The notes under the pieces were generated by a model. The model saw only the letters and a list, made by a program, of their open reading frames with translations, was not told where the DNA came from and ran no database searches. Below, in pieces: positions 45,535 to 63,190 of a stretch of DNA of 64,000 nucleotides; positions within the stretch are counted from its first letter, which is position 1, and every line of letters starts with the position of its first letter. The position numbers and the translations under genes are program-made. Where the stretch lies: contig NW_001865039.1 in the NCBI RefSeq assembly GCF_000002865.3, forward strand, positions 324,950 to 388,949, given 5' to 3'. This DNA comes from Monosiga brevicollis MX1. Its lineage: Eukaryota; Opisthokonta; Choanoflagellata; Craspedida; Salpingoecidae.

Positions 45535-48500
45535 TCAGGCATCTTGGTCCGCGATTTCTTGACGCACACTGTCCACGATACTGGCATCTTCAATCGTGGG
45601 GGGTAGGGTTAAAGGCTGCCCGTCCACCATCTAGTTTATCAAGCAGCATGCATTAGATGCACGCCGTCGTTTTACGCAGGTCTTGTGGCACTATGTGCCA
45701 CCAGGAGGCTAACTCGATGACACGTACTTGACGCAAGACCATGCGTAGCGTTTTTCCAGAACGCGTTTTTGGCAGTTGGCGCACCACATACACTATCCAA
45801 AATGAAAAGAGATTACGCAATACAAGGGTTAGATCAGGCTTGATGCAGGCCGGGCCGACATGACGGCCTGTAAGGCAAATGGCCCAGGTGATAGTGCACG
45901 CGCGCACCTCGCTTGAATGCCGCAACCGGCCCGACATCTTCACGCACTCGCTGAACCAACTCTTTGCGAAGTTGTTTCAAATCGTGATCACCTATTTCAT
46001 TTTCGGAATCGAGCCACACAGCGTGATGTACATTGTACCCGAGACTATGTCAGTATTTGAGCGCCCCTCACAAGTGCAGGCTGATGTGTCACCTCCACCA
46101 CAGTCCTTTGCATTACTTTCAAAGCTCTTACCAGTCTTGAGGACGACAAAGCCGACTGGAAGCTGGCCCTTGAGCTCATCTGTGGCACCCACCACGGCTG
46201 CTTCCACAACCTTGTCATGGGCAGTCAATGCACCCTCTGATGACCCAAAGCATGCGAGATGGTGGTTGTGGTTCAGATCGCGAGCGCCCAGTCAAACAAG
46301 TGCGAACATTGGCAAGAAGCAAGAGACGAACCCAAAACGCCAGTGGACATGCGGTGACCCGCCGTATTGATGACATCGTCAGTGCGTGTCAAGACATGCA
46401 CGTAGTTGTCCTCATCCTGGGATTAACGTGTGAAACAAAGGTCGCTTCGTGAGTCCGCATAACAGCATAAATATCAACGTGACATGCGTGCGTGCGTGCG
46501 TGTGTGCGTGTTTGTTTGTATGCTTGTGGATGCATGTATGAAAGCAGCGGATTATGCTTGTTCGAAGCAAAGGTGTCTCAAGCAAACGGTTGCTCAGGAA
46601 CACTAACAATAAAGCCGGCGTCGCCCGTTTGGTAATAGCCAGGAAACGCTGCAAGATAACTTGAGTCATAACGCTCATGATCTTTCCACAAAGTTGTGGC
46701 CGCGCCTGGAGGTAGCGGTAATTTAGCGACCAGGTTTCCAGTTTCCCCAACAGGCACCTAGGGAATATGTATGAGCACAGGCAGGTTGTGCAAGCAAACG
46801 AGTGAGAGGACCGCCTCGGTACCAAGAACCTTGTTCCTGCGCTTGTGCAGAAGCTTCAACTATTCACGGCCCAGTTCATGTGGTCCCACTGACCGTTTGC
46901 CCATGATCGTCCACAATTTGCAAATCCCAACCATGAACGGGCTTGAAGCAGGAGCCATACTTGATTGGCAAGTGTCCCTGGGGCAAAGGGGCAAAGTAGG
47001 AGCATAGATCCTGTGGGTGAGCTGTTCAACACAACGCAAACGCATGTGCAGACTTGTGGTTTAAGCACGTACGTCTTTGCCCACGGAGCAGGCGCTCATT
47101 GGCGAGCCAGTCTCAGTTTGCCAATAATTGTCTACAATGGGTTTCTGCACCAAGCATCAAAAGAGTTGATCAGCGAACTTTGGGCTTGTACGGCCGAGCA
47201 AGACGCTCAGGCAGACATGCATACCTGCAGGACCTGCTCAGCCCATTGGACTGAGGCAGGGTCTGCGCGCTCGCCTATGCGGTAGTCCAACGCGTGAGTG
47301 GTGACGCTTAAAGTCTGCGTGGCTCGTGCAGCAAAAACAAAGAAAAAAAAGTGACCTTACCAGCAACAAAAACAGTTTCAAGAGACGAGAGGTCGTGTTG
47401 TTGAACCAGCATGCCTTCCGGGTCCTCCTTCTTGATAGCACGGAGAGCCGTGGGGGCCGTGAACATGGCTTTGACCTAACCGAGCCAAAAGTCAAAGTGG
47501 GAAAATGTGCTTGATTCGTCGTCCAGGCTGCAAAACAAAGCAAGGGAAGCCTACCTTGTGTTTCTCAATGATGCGCCAGAAGGCACTGGCATCAGGAGTG
47601 GTCGTCGGCTTGCCCTCGTACAGCACCCCGGTGGCACCAGCCAACAAGGGGGCATAGACAATATAGCTGTTGATACAAGATCGGGGCAATGAAATTGAGG
47701 ATGGTGCGCAACGGTCATGATCATAGAGGAGAGGCAGAGGTAGATTGCAGGTTGCCGACCTGTGTCCCACAACCCAGCCAATGTCCGAGGGGGTGAACAT
47801 CACCTATCGAAAGCGAGCAGTCGAAAGGTTGGTCAAGCCGTCAGCTGCGAATAGGGTAAGAAAACAGCGCAACTAGTTGCCTGTGGCATGCCGCCAGGCC
47901 ATGGCTAAACTTTGAGCGGACCTGGCCTGGATGGATGTTGAAAATGCTCTGAATTGTATCGGCAAGAACCACAGCATGCCCGCCGGCTTCTCGCACCACG
48001 CCCTTTGGCTTGCCCGTGGTACCTGGCGACGAGGCGGTGAATTGCAGTTGCTGTGAGAGCACGAATCATTCGGCAGGCACACAGTTAAATGTGGGTGTCA
48101 AGAGCGTGCTGCGCAAGGGTCTAAACTCACCTGATGTGTAGAGGACATAGAGCGGGTCAGTGGCATCGATGGGCACAGGCTTTGTATGACCAGCCGTATT
48201 CATGCAGTCTTCCCAATCCAGATCGCCAGTGCGGAGAAGGTTGGCGGTGGCTGTGTGGTCATCGCTGTGCTGAATACCCGGCTGCTGCAAATCCCGACGT
48301 AGTACAACCGAGTGTGGCACCTGAGGAATAGGCAGGTGGGCCCCGTTATAAGTGTGACCTGGCGCGTGAGCTGTGGTGTGATTAGCAAGTTGCACACTCT
48401 GCAACGGGCCGAGCATCTGATGCGCACTTTGAAGGTGCAGAGACGGTGGGCCTCATCCGTCAGCTTCTTGTAATTGACAGCTTTAACACCGTCTAGTCCG

Positions 48501-49570
48501 TGTGTGCTGCTTAGCACGGCCTTGAACGAATGAGCAGAGCAAGGCACACGGATTTGCCACCAAAACAGGCCGATCAGAGCCGTGACTGTGGACACTGCAA
48601 ACCAGCAAGCCAAGAACATGACATTGACTGAAGGAACTACCTTGGGCTGGGCAGCGTCGATGCGAGTAGCCAGTTCTTTTGACGCAAAGCCACCAAAAAC
48701 CTATTTTAGAGGTCCAGTATCAGCTGGGCTGCGAACATGCAGAGGTCATGGCCGACAAAGTTTGTCAACTAGGGGAGGGGGTATCGCACCACTGAGTGAA
48801 TGGCGCCGAGGCGAGCACATGCCAACATCGCAACAATGGCCTCTGGGCACATGGGCATGTAAATGATGACGCGATCGCCCTTGGTGACCTCACAGCGCTC
48901 CTGCAGGACGTGAGCAAAGCGAGAGACCTACAAAGTAGAGATGAATGCCCGGGCGGGTAAGCCAAAAAAAAAAAAAAAATCTTTGAGATTCAGTGATCCC
49001 ACTTCTAATTTACCTGATCGGTCAGATCGGCATAGGTAATGGCTTGCGAGATGCCCAAAGCCGGGGATTCGTATAGTAGAGCAGGTTGATCGGCACGGGT
49101 GGGCAGGTGGCGATCCAAGCAATTATGAGCCACGTTCAACTGCCAGCCTTTGAACCAGTCGGGCTTTGCCGGGTTCCCCGAGTAGATGCCCTACGAGAAG
49201 CAGGTTGAGGTATGGTGCCATGATCATGGTCCAGCAGAAGGCCCGGGCCCAAGCCAAGGGCAGAGCGGGCCCAGCCTCTGCCGGGCAAACGGCTTGTTGA
49301 TGTTTTTGCCCGTTTCTTTCTTCTTTGGGTTTCAGTTCGGGCCCATCAGCTTGTGCAGCTGCCAGCCTGTTGGCAGGGCAAGGTGGCGGGCTTTTGGTCG
49401 AAAACACCAAATCAACCAACCTTGTCATCGTGGCGAAGGTGCCAATTGAGCCGATCGGCCTGCTGTCGCCAGTAAGCAGCTTCTGGGGCCAGCACATCCT
49501 TGGACAAGCAGCGCCGACTCCGCACGGCTCGCCAGCTCCAGCGGAGCAGCGGAGCGACAGTCACGTTCAT
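45535..49570 (-). CDS. ACSS3: Mitochondrial acyl-CoA (propionyl/acetyl-CoA) synthetase, ACSS3 type
   Basis: ATP- and CoA-dependent activation of short-chain fatty acids by an ANL-superfamily enzyme. The gene has many exons; the first two are 49570-49421 (50 residues, an Arg-rich mitochondrial presequence then a helix ending [10 protein letters not shown]) and 49190-49014. Visible landmarks are [79 protein letters not shown], the P-loop split by an intron (LYTSG then [10 protein letters not shown]), [58 protein letters not shown] and the catalytic-lysine motif [12 protein letters not shown]. The last exon reads [13 protein letters not shown], a typical ACSS3 ending. ACSS3 rather than ACSS2 is favoured by the GGHAVVLAD and SDIGWVVGH segments. 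Confidence 0.9.
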
Positions 49571-49818
49571 GACCACTGCTCTCAACGAGAGCGTGTCAAT
49601 AGGTCTTTGGGACAAGTCAAAATAGGGAAGACCCCGGATGCGAGAGTCCAAGCACAATAGTTGCCGAGCCGGCTTTTGCAAATGACCGAGCTGCCAGTGG
49701 CAAAAATTGCGCGCGGGTGCAGAGGGATGGGGAGCGAGCGGGGGGCGGGCTGGAAAAAGCAGCTGTTACATCGTGTTTGTTTGTGTCTTGCTTTTGTCAT
49801 GTCCGCAATGTAATGCTT

Positions 49819-49912
<94 letters not shown>

Positions 49913-50408
49913 AAAAAAAAAAGGTGTTTGGTCCGTCATCCATCACAAGCTTTTATACTCTGATCCGAAAGTTGGAGGGTCGCATCGCTCGCATTCATTC
50001 TGTTTGGGCACACGGGTGGACGGATGGGTGTGCCATTGGATTGGATAACATGGAGACCAGATCAGAAAGAAGAATGGAATGTCAAGGCAGGCTGGCAATT
50101 AGATTTGAATCGTGTCAGGACAAGTTTGACACGAACGAGAGCCGCACACACGCCCTGATTGTGCTCTCGAAGAACGGCGTCCACGACGATGACGCCAAAA
50201 ACAAGTAAGAGCAAAAAGTGAAAATGAAAAAAAGGTCGGCTCGCCGAAGAAACGAACATGAACAGAATGGTGGATCAAAGCCAGAGAGGAGAGCAGCAGC
50301 ATGATGTCGTCCTCTGCCGACCCTCTCCTTCCGCGCGGCGTGAGGAAAGACTGAGATGGCGTCTTGACCGACGGGATGGCCGACCATGTTGTATTTTGTG
50401 GCTTTGTC
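49571..50408. repeat. Promoter region of ACSS3 with long (CA)n
   Basis: An uninterrupted (CA)n microsatellite of about 92 bases occupies 49820-49911, followed by an A run, about 250 bases upstream of the ACSS3 start. The remainder up to 50408 shows no supportable gene and should include the 3' end of the Cys-rich gene. Confidence 0.9.
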
Positions 50409-52148
50409 TCAGAGCACGAGGAACGCCAATAGCGCAGGCACAAGAGCCAAGAAAGGCACCAGCGTGGCCGTTGTGGCGGCGTTGAAGCACATTTCATCTG
50501 AAGTGTAAGAACCACCGGTGGCGTCCTTAATGCTCACGCCGTGGACGGTGTCGTATCGGTTGAGTTGGTCGACCGTCATCAGGCAGCGTGGGTTGGGATT
50601 CGCCTCAAACTATTGCAAAGGGGGGGCATTCAAGTATGAGTTGTGTGGTGGCGGCGGTGGCTGATGTACAAGTTGGTGGGGCAAAGGGGTCCAGGTTTAC
50701 CTCGGCATCAGTGCAGGGGGCATTGTTCACCACATAGTAACCATAATCGCCCGCCATGTTCGGGGTCTGTGACAAAAAGCAACAAGGGTTGGTTGAATGG
50801 CCATGAATCAGCATCAGCAAGGCGGGTAGACCGAGGTGGAGCAAGGTTCTAGGTGATGTGGGGGGGCATTGCAAAGAGAAAACGTACGCCCAGCTCATCG
50901 GCGTTGAGGAAGGCCTCAATGTTCTCGACAAGGGAGCGCGAGTCATCGTAATAATCACGAGTGGGGATAATGATATCATCACCGCACACGTAGGGGTCGC
51001 GATCGCCAATAGCGTTGCCATCGCCATCGATGCAAGGCGAACTCTTCAAGAGACCGCACTCATCGAATCGGGTGCCATCACCAATCTTGCTCTCCGCCCA
51101 CTCATTGCACACCAGCAGGGTCTGGCCGCGACCATCGGTAGCTGAGCCATCGGCCGAGTTGGTGTATTCCAGGTTGCGAACATACTGTGGTACATTCAAC
51201 GCCAAGCGTCCATTAAAGATGGATCCCGCACAGTGCAAGGATAAAGGGTGAAAGGAAGCAGGTTAGGGACATGGCCCGCTTGATAATAAAGCATTACAAA
51301 ACAAGAAAACAAGAAAACAAGAAAACAAGAAAACAAGAAAACAAGGAGGTGCGGAGGTGCGGAGGTGCGGAGAGGACATGGGGAGTGGGGTGCGTACATA
51401 GGGCTGCTTGGGGTCGCAGTTGAGACAGTAGAGCTGCGCAAAGGGGTGCTCGCGGACGTCACCCCGCACACGGCACGCAAGGCCCAGATCTACAGCATGC
51501 AGCGTGAGGAGGCTTGGATGGGATTGTTGCGAGAACAAAATCGACGCGTGCACGTCGTCGGTTTGAAGCCATGGTGGAAGAGATTCAATCTTGCGATCGG
51601 GCTGATTGGGCCATCGGAACCAACCTGTCAGAGTTGTGAAGAGCTCGGCATTTTCAGCATCACCACCGGGCACACAGCAAGCATTTTCGTTAAACTTGTA
51701 GCAGAAGCTCAAGGAGCGCGGCTAAAGCACGATTTTACAAGACGGGTGCAGGATGGTGAGCCGGGCAACATTGGCAGTGCGTGCCAAGCAGAGGCGGGCG
51801 GAGTAGGAAACGTTGTCAAGGCATAGAGGGAGCAGCGAGCATTGAAGGCGTGCCAAGGGCAAGGGCAAGAAAGCGACGACGCTTCGAACCGTCCCGTTAT
51901 GTTGAGCACAACCTGACGACCCATCGCACACAAGCTCTGGCTTGTGCGATGGGTCGTCAGAGAGAGCGAAAGCGTGGGACAGAGAGCAAGAGGGAGGGCG
52001 ATAAAGGGCAGGCCGAGCAACCAACCTCCTCGGGAACACGGCCCGTCATGACACAGGTGCCGTAGCCATCGTAGGGGGGATTGTCGGATTGAGAGAAAGC
52101 CAAGGAGGCGCAAAGCAGCACCAAGGCGACGGGTGTCCTGCCGATCAT
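50409..52148 (-). CDS. Secreted Cys-rich protein with GPI-like tail, folate-receptor-like core
   Basis: The first exon (52148-52026) encodes a signal peptide (RTPVALVLLCASLAFS) followed by YDGYGTCVMTG. Exons 51721-51625 and 51489-51398 join in phase and give FCYKFNENACCVPGGDAEN, LFTTLTG, then CRVRGDVREHPFAQLYCLNC followed by DPKQPY. This order (ACC, a helix, then a YC-x-x-CDPKQPY motif) resembles the folate receptor and NPC1-N-terminal fold. Later exons give FNGRLALNVPQYVRNLEY, a region with CNEW, CGLL, CIDGDG and CGDD, PNMAGDYGYYVVNNAPC, and a last exon ending in a hydrophobic stretch (TLVPFLALVPALLAFLVL), typical of a GPI signal. No AG acceptor in phase was found for the exon starting near 51225. 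Function unknown; extracellular ligand binding is a guess. Confidence 0.6.
51300..51346. repeat. AAAACAAG minisatellite in an intron
   Basis: Five tandem copies of a 9-base unit (ACAAGAAAA) followed by three copies of GGAGGTGC-type units to about 51372, inside an intron of the Cys-rich gene. Confidence 0.9.
51913..51960. other. Near-perfect inverted repeat (hairpin) in an intron
   Basis: The left arm 51913-51935 and right arm 51940-51960 are complementary over 21 base pairs with a single two-base bulge and a four-base loop (TCTG). It lies in the first intron of the Cys-rich secreted-protein gene, about 66 bases after the donor on the minus strand. It could be a small-RNA precursor, a foldback remnant or a splicing element; nothing in the sequence decides. 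Confidence 0.85.
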
Positions 52149-52482
52149 GGTGACGATGATCCAAGTAGTGATCCGATCAGCAGGGACTCACAGAGGGGGG
52201 CGGAGGTCAGTTAAAAGTCTCTCGAGCGGTGTCGTAGCGTGTGTGTGTGTGTGTGTTTTTGGCCAAACACATATCTCAACAACAACACCACGATGTGGGA
52301 CAAGAGAGCGAAAAGGTTATTGCACTATCACATCACGCTGAGGTGGAAAGGCGAAGTGATAAGCTTTTCCTTTCCCCTTCTTGAAATTTTAAAACTACCA
52401 ACTGTTTGTCTGACAATCCCCAGCCCGGAGAAGAAGAAGGCAGTGATAATATGGATTCTCTTACATTGCAGCTGTGTTCAGG
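52149..52482. other. Intergenic region with short (GT)n
   Basis: Lies between the 5' end of the Cys-rich gene and the stop of the FAD oxidase gene, both on the minus strand. A (GT)n of about 18 bases sits at 52239-52256. No gene seen. Confidence 0.5.
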
Positions 52483-53959
52483 TCAATCAATGGGGGTGAC
52501 GTTGGCCGCGAGCAGAAAGGGCTCGCGAGGGTAGCGGTCATCCCAGCGATCAAGGAGCATCAGTGCAGCCAAGCGCCCAATCTCATCTCCCGACTTGGCG
52601 GCCCCGCCATTTCCTCCTACGGCTGCAAACAAGCCTGCGTGGAGACCCCGAGGGCCCACAGCTACGTTCGGGTCCTCCTCGTCGCCGATGCTGGGGATGT
52701 GGTCGAGAATGGGAAGCCCCGAGGGGGTCAAGGTCAAAGCGCAATTGCACGTGCGCTCAGCACAGCCCACAAGGTCGGGCATGGTGGCTTCCCAATGTTG
52801 TCGCAGGGCAGCCACGTCCGGGGCCCCGGCAGGACCGCGGAACCAAGCACGCTTGCTTGCAAGATCTGCTAAAGGATGAGCAAAATCTCCTGACCCCAGC
52901 TTCATCCATGTCGCGCGCATACCGGTGTATGGTGACCCACACAAGGCAGATGCTAAGATGAGTAATGCGGGTGTGCGATTGACAGCCGTGTGCACTACTA
53001 TATTTGTCTTGCCCAAAGCGGGTTGAACGGCGACCAACCTTCACGTAGCGACGGCCATCCTCGTACTCAATTGGGGGCAACTGGTAGACATCGTCGCACA
53101 GGCCCGGCTCATGGGGCCCCAGGTCCAAAATGAGGCTGGGCAAGGACGCGAGTGCTGCAGCTCTGGGACCAGCTTCAGCAGTTAGATCAGTCACATCCCG
53201 GAGTAGAACTGTGCGCCCATGAACGTTCAAGGGCAAGCGATAGCCGGACAACAGGGCAGGTTCGGTAAAGGCGCCGGTCGCCACGATCACAGTTGGAGCA
53301 CACAGCGTTTCCCCCGTGTCCAACAACACCCAGATCTGACCATCTCCCTGCCGCGTACATGCTTGGGCCGTGGCATTCAGGAGGGTAGCTCGGCTATCCG
53401 CACGCACACAGGCTAGCTGTGCCGCCACCATGCGTCGAGGACTGATATGCCCGGCTCCTCGAGCTTGATATAGACCCTCGCAGTGAGGAGGCAGTTGAAG
53501 TGCCGGGAAACGGACGCCGAGCGCCGCTCTGTCCAAAACTTCCGCAGACACGCCTTCCGAGATCACGGTGTGCCGCGCCTGGGCGTAGTAGCTATCTTTA
53601 GTTTGAGGTCGCCCAACCAGCAGATAACCAGACTCGGTGTAAAAGTTGACGCCGGACTGGACCTCCAGATCACGATACCGATCAATAGATGCTCGAGCCA
53701 GTCGCGACCAAACAGGATGAGCATCGATCGTACGGGTGATGCGCCCCTCATCGTAGTGGGCCGCGTAGCTACCCGCATGGGTCTTGTCCCATTGTGCGTG
53801 CGTGTTGCTCCACTGCAGGGCCGGCTCGCCAGGAGCCACCACCAGAACCCGCAGCCCCGGGTCCTGTATCAAACCCAAAATGTGCCGAGCACAGGCACTG
53901 CCTATAATGCCCGCCCCGACCACAATCACATCTGCCTCATTTCCGACACCCTCCGCCAT
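52483..53959 (-). CDS. FAD-dependent oxidase of the sarcosine/pipecolate oxidase (DAO) family
   Basis: Two exons, 53959-53039 and 52899-52483, join in phase 0 to 445 residues. The start MAEGVGNEADVIVVGAGIIG carries the dinucleotide-binding GxGxxG motif of flavoproteins. Further DAO-superfamily features are QWSNTHAQWDKTHAGSYAAH (substrate-cap and FAD loop), TRTIDAHPVW, GYLLVGRP, ATGAFTEPALL, and near the end PNVAVGPRGLHAGLFAAVGG with a GNGGAAKSGDEIGRLAALML segment. This order matches monomeric sarcosine oxidase, N-methyltryptophan oxidase and PIPOX. The cysteine that binds FAD covalently in these enzymes may be one of those in ERTCNCALTLTP. Substrate cannot be read; secondary or cyclic amines are likely. 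There is no peroxisomal SKL-type ending (ends TPID). Confidence 0.85.
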
Positions 53960-53994
53960 CTTGGTGCTTCCAATGCACACACACGCAAAAAAAC

Positions 53995-54043
<49 letters not shown>

Positions 54044-54355
54044 CTATGATGTCGCAACAAACACAACCCGAATTTGTCAGAAAAACACACAGAGAGAGAA
54101 GAGAGAGGAGAAAAGCGTGTGCACTTTTGAGGTTCACGTGTTAGACCTTGAAATTTTTTTCAGCAGCGTCAGTTCGAACTTCTTGTGGTACGGCAGTCAC
54201 CGATGCTCGCCAAGTAGCGGCCGAGATGGCACGGGCCTGTCCATTGTCCCTCATGTGTATGACTTTTGTTTGTTGATGTAGAGAGAAGGAGTGCGTGGTG
54301 TGCGTGTCGTTGAGCAAAAGACACGAATCGATCACATTGGTTTGCCGACGCCGAC
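53960..54355. repeat. Divergent promoter region with (CA)n
   Basis: Separates the FAD oxidase gene (minus) and NVL (plus). A (CA)n tract of about 45 bases lies at 53996-54040, close to the FAD oxidase start. No gene seen. Confidence 0.9.
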
Positions 54356-59437
<5,082 letters not shown>

Positions 59438-59688
59438 GAGCGTGCCAGCAAATACCGGAGCAGAACAACTAGCTTACTGTGGCCATAGCTCCATGTGCGA
59501 TTGCAAATTCAAATCGTGGTCCTCTTGGCGTGTGTCGTGTGGACCCATACTCAGTTTTGCATGCGACGTTTGAGTCATGTGGCGGCCACGAACAAACAAA
59601 TCACAAATCGATTAATGCACTACGCTGCAGCACTTGGCTCATGTAGCTTATCTATTAGCCTGGTTCTAAACAATTGTTCGGACTTAGC

Positions 59689-62600
59689 TCATCGTAGGGC
59701 TTGAAAATAGTAAGAAAGTTTAATACTGCGATGCTCCAATCCGGGCAATAGCTCGACCATGATGTTCTCAGCTAACATGGCAATAATGGCACGATTCTGC
59801 ACCTCGTCCTGAGCCAGGTCAACGAGGTTTAAGAGCCCATCTCGGCAAGTCGTCGCCCCTATTACAGTGGCTAAAACACGGGGGGGATGGGCACTGACAG
59901 CCGCCCGTACTTCGTTCAACGTCGGCTGCTGTTGTTGTGGCGGCGAAGTGGCCACGTCGGACACGGAGCGGCCGCGTGTCTCTATGTCGCCATGTGCCGG
60001 CCGATTCTCGGCCTTGCCGTGCTCAGTTGGGACTGCGCTTGACGAGGTTGTTTGTGAGACAATGGCACTGGCTGCGGCCGCCGAGGTTTGCAGCATGGCC
60101 TGAATCATCTGAAGCACAGGCAGCATCTGCTCTTCCTGCAGCTGTGCTTCTATGCCCTCGCGAGCAAAGCGACTGATTGACTTGCCATAAGCCAGCTTTG
60201 CAAAGCTAATTAAGGAGCGGCGAAAGACCTTGGACATGTGCTGGAGGGCAAACACCTCTTCAAGCAAAGCAAGAAGGGCAGAACCAAGATTATCCTCCTC
60301 TTGTGGTGATACGGTGGGGTCGGTGTCAGCGGCGGCGTCAGCTGGGTTTGCTTTGTGCTGGTCAGAGATGGAGCGATCCAGGCTCGAGTTGAGCGCGCTG
60401 AAAGCTAGATCGGAATTTTTGCCCCGTAAAAATGCAAACCAGAGCTCGCACTCGCGCAATTGTTCTGAAGCTTGCATAGCGTCCAAAATTTGCTGTATAT
60501 CGGCTCTGCTTGGTGGGGTACGATGGTGTTTGGCCGGCAGAGCCACGGGGAGCTCAAAAAAGCCCAGTGTGAGAAAGGATTGGACGATCTGGCGAAACTC
60601 TGCCAAGGTCTTGTACGCAACCCATCCGTTTCGGGCAGAGGCGCCTTCGGTAGACGGACGGTGAACGGCAAGTTCCAGCATCCATTCTCCATCATCGCCT
60701 TCAGAGAGTGTGCTGAGCTCCACACGCCATTGATCAATGGCGTTCCAGTATTCATCGGCTCCCAAGAAATAAGATTCAAGCAGTTGCATCTGATACCGAA
60801 TCATATCCAGCTGCTCATGGGCTTCCGAGTCGAAAACGCCCTCAATACTGTCAGCAAAAAGCTTGCCTTCGAGCGAGCGCAGCTTGACTGACATGGCCTC
60901 GTAGCGCTCTCGAGAAATGCTCTCGGCGTCATTTTGCACTGGCTTGGCCTGGCGCGCTGCGTGCGACACCGACCTGTCGAGCAAAGCCAGAGCGGCAGTG
61001 TGAGTCGGCCCCCCTGATATCCCTGATATGGAATGCACAGAGCCGGGCCCAGCACAAACGTACACACGATACTGCGGCGAGGTCAAGAACGCGTGATGTT
61101 CCGGCACCAACAGGCGATAGATGGCCGATTGCAGGCGCAAAAGCCAGAAAGCACCCTCCTCACAATCACTTCGAATCTGTGTCATACACAATCGTACAGA
61201 TGCGTCATACACCAACAATGACCGTGCCACACTCGGCGAGTTGGCATGGAGCAGAAATTCATGGGTAAAAAAAAGTCGTACAAACCTGTTCTTCTGAACG
61301 TCTTGCAAAGAAATCGCAGAACTGCTGCTTCAGGCTGCTTGAAATCTGTTGATTCCAGTGGGATACATGACAATGTGTGAAGTGGTGGAGCAACGGCCCA
61401 TCAGAGCAAGGGTGCACACGGGCCGGGCATGGCCAGCAAGGGCTGTCAAGAATGAGATCGAAAGGCTGTCGAGACAATGACGACCAGGAACGGCAACACA
61501 CCTGAAAATACTCCAAATTTCCAGCTGCTGCCAGGATAAAGGCCGAGACGTTGAAGACCATTTCGGGGTTGACACGGCGTTCTTCACTAAGCTCCTATCC
61601 GCGAGGGCCGTTCAGCGAGTCAATCAACGCCCGGTGGGCTCTGTGAGTGAGAAGTGGCTGCTCAAATCGAGTCGTGTACATCATGCGCCGCTTTACCTTG
61701 CGTAAGCGCTGCATTGCCAACCAGCACTGCATGTGGGTGGTCATGTGCTTTTTAGCGAGAAATTCCATGAAGTAGCTCAAGCGGAGGCCATCGTCGGCAG
61801 TCTCGTGTAGTGTGCCACCCAATTCTAAAGGAAAAGAGGTACACATGTCAGAGGTCAATGCACGGGTTTATCAAAGTCTGGCACCAAAGCTGCTTCTGAG
61901 GCGGCGCTCAAAAGATGTGGAAGCAACCCTGGCTATAGGGAACATCATACTGTCCAGCCCCTGTGTTGAAGCATGGAGCAGGCCAGGTCAATTCAGCTCA
62001 TGTCATCCCGCTGCTGTCATTTGATACCTGATCGGCCAGGAGCCATATCCTCAGAAGTGTAGGAGCCACCAAGGAAGATGATGCGGCGCTCACACATGGA
62101 CTTGGCTAAAATGCACTACACCAGAGTACCAAGACGTGAGGAGAGAGAAAAAGAGAAGAGAAGAGAAGAGAAGAGAAGAGAAGAGAAGAGAAAGCGCGCG
62201 CACACAGCCCCACCACGCCTGGCTTCATACAACCGCCATCACGTTGAAATGGGTCACCTGGTTCAAGTATCGTTGACGGCTTCGCTTTTTGGGTTTGCTC
62301 TTGCCGTGGGGCTCTTGTAAATGGGGTGGAATCTCAGCCGCTGCGCCAGGGTCAGAGAGCAAGGCCTCGACATGTTGTTCCTGTTGAATCTGCAGAATCT
62401 CGTAAATGATATGGAATCGCATATCAAGCAACTCTTCAACATTGGTGCAGGCTTGAATGCGCTTTACAAAGCGCGCATAGTTTTCCGAGTAAGCGTAACT
62501 CTTGCGAGGTGCCGAGGGCCCATGAAAGTATGCCGTGATACACTGATTCAAGTAGTTTGGTGCACCAAATTCACGCTCGCTGTACAGAAGTAAAGTCTGA

Positions 62601-63190
62601 ACCAGGTCCGTCAGGAGGGTTTTGGTCAGGGTGGCGCGAAGCGAGGGTGCCCCCTCGGTCAGAAGAAGTACTAGAGCTTGTGAAAGAGCCCGGGTGAAAT
62701 CGTGGAATGTCTGGGGCGACAGCATGCTTTGATGAAGCGTCCTCTTGCCCATTTTCCTGACTTTTAGCACAATTGTGAAGAAAGGCAACAGCCGCTCGCG
62801 TGTCACCGTGACTGCATCAAAGTCTGCCAGAGCCAGTTGCAGGCTATCCACTGCGTGTTGAAGGGCCTCACGGGCGCAAAGGGGCACCGTCTCTTCTTGG
62901 TAGGTAAGCGGGTCCCACCAACTGCGCACATATTGCTGTATAACCTCATGAATCAGGTCCGACAACGTGGCCTGCACTGGTGGGGCGCGACTGATGTTGT
63001 ACGAGCGGGCGCGAATGGAGGGCGCTGTTATGGTTTGCAAGGTCACTTGACGCACATGTCGAACATGCGCAGGAACGTGATCCGTGGCGATTCGCCACCA
63101 CGTAGCTGCATAACCCCCAAGCAGCAATCCTACTCCAACCACCACCATCACAAGTAGAACCATGATGGCCACTGCTCGCCCACCAACCAA
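59689..63190 (-). CDS. Sorting nexin with PXA, RGS, PX and nexin-C domains (SNX13/14/25 type)
   Basis: Membrane-anchored phosphoinositide-binding protein of the ER/endosome contact type. The first exon (63190 or second start 63163, to 62258) begins with a membrane segment (MVLLVMVVVGVGLLLGG) and then a PXA domain (LSDLIHEVIQQYVRSWWDPL, LTKTLLTDLVQTLLL, APNYLNQCI). Exons near 62110-62030 and 61826-61697 give the RGS-like domain (LRLSYFMEFLAKKHMTTHMQ, CWLAMQRLR), continued by EMVFNVSAFILAAAGNLEYF. The large last exon holds the PX-like part (WMLELAVHRPS, VAYKTLAEFRQIVQSF, a LWFAFLRGK segment) and the nexin-C domain (VFRRSLISFAKLAYGKSISR to LPGLEHRSIKLSYYF). The basic RRYPSL lipid pocket of PX domains is not obvious, so lipid binding is doubtful. 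Confidence 0.82.

Noticed and set aside
49582-50208. Frames encoding Cys-Val or His-Thr repeats
   Set aside because: Artefact of the (CA)n microsatellite.
53483-54049. Plus-strand frame of 188 codons
   Set aside because: Antisense shadow of the FAD oxidase exon extended into the (CA)n tract.
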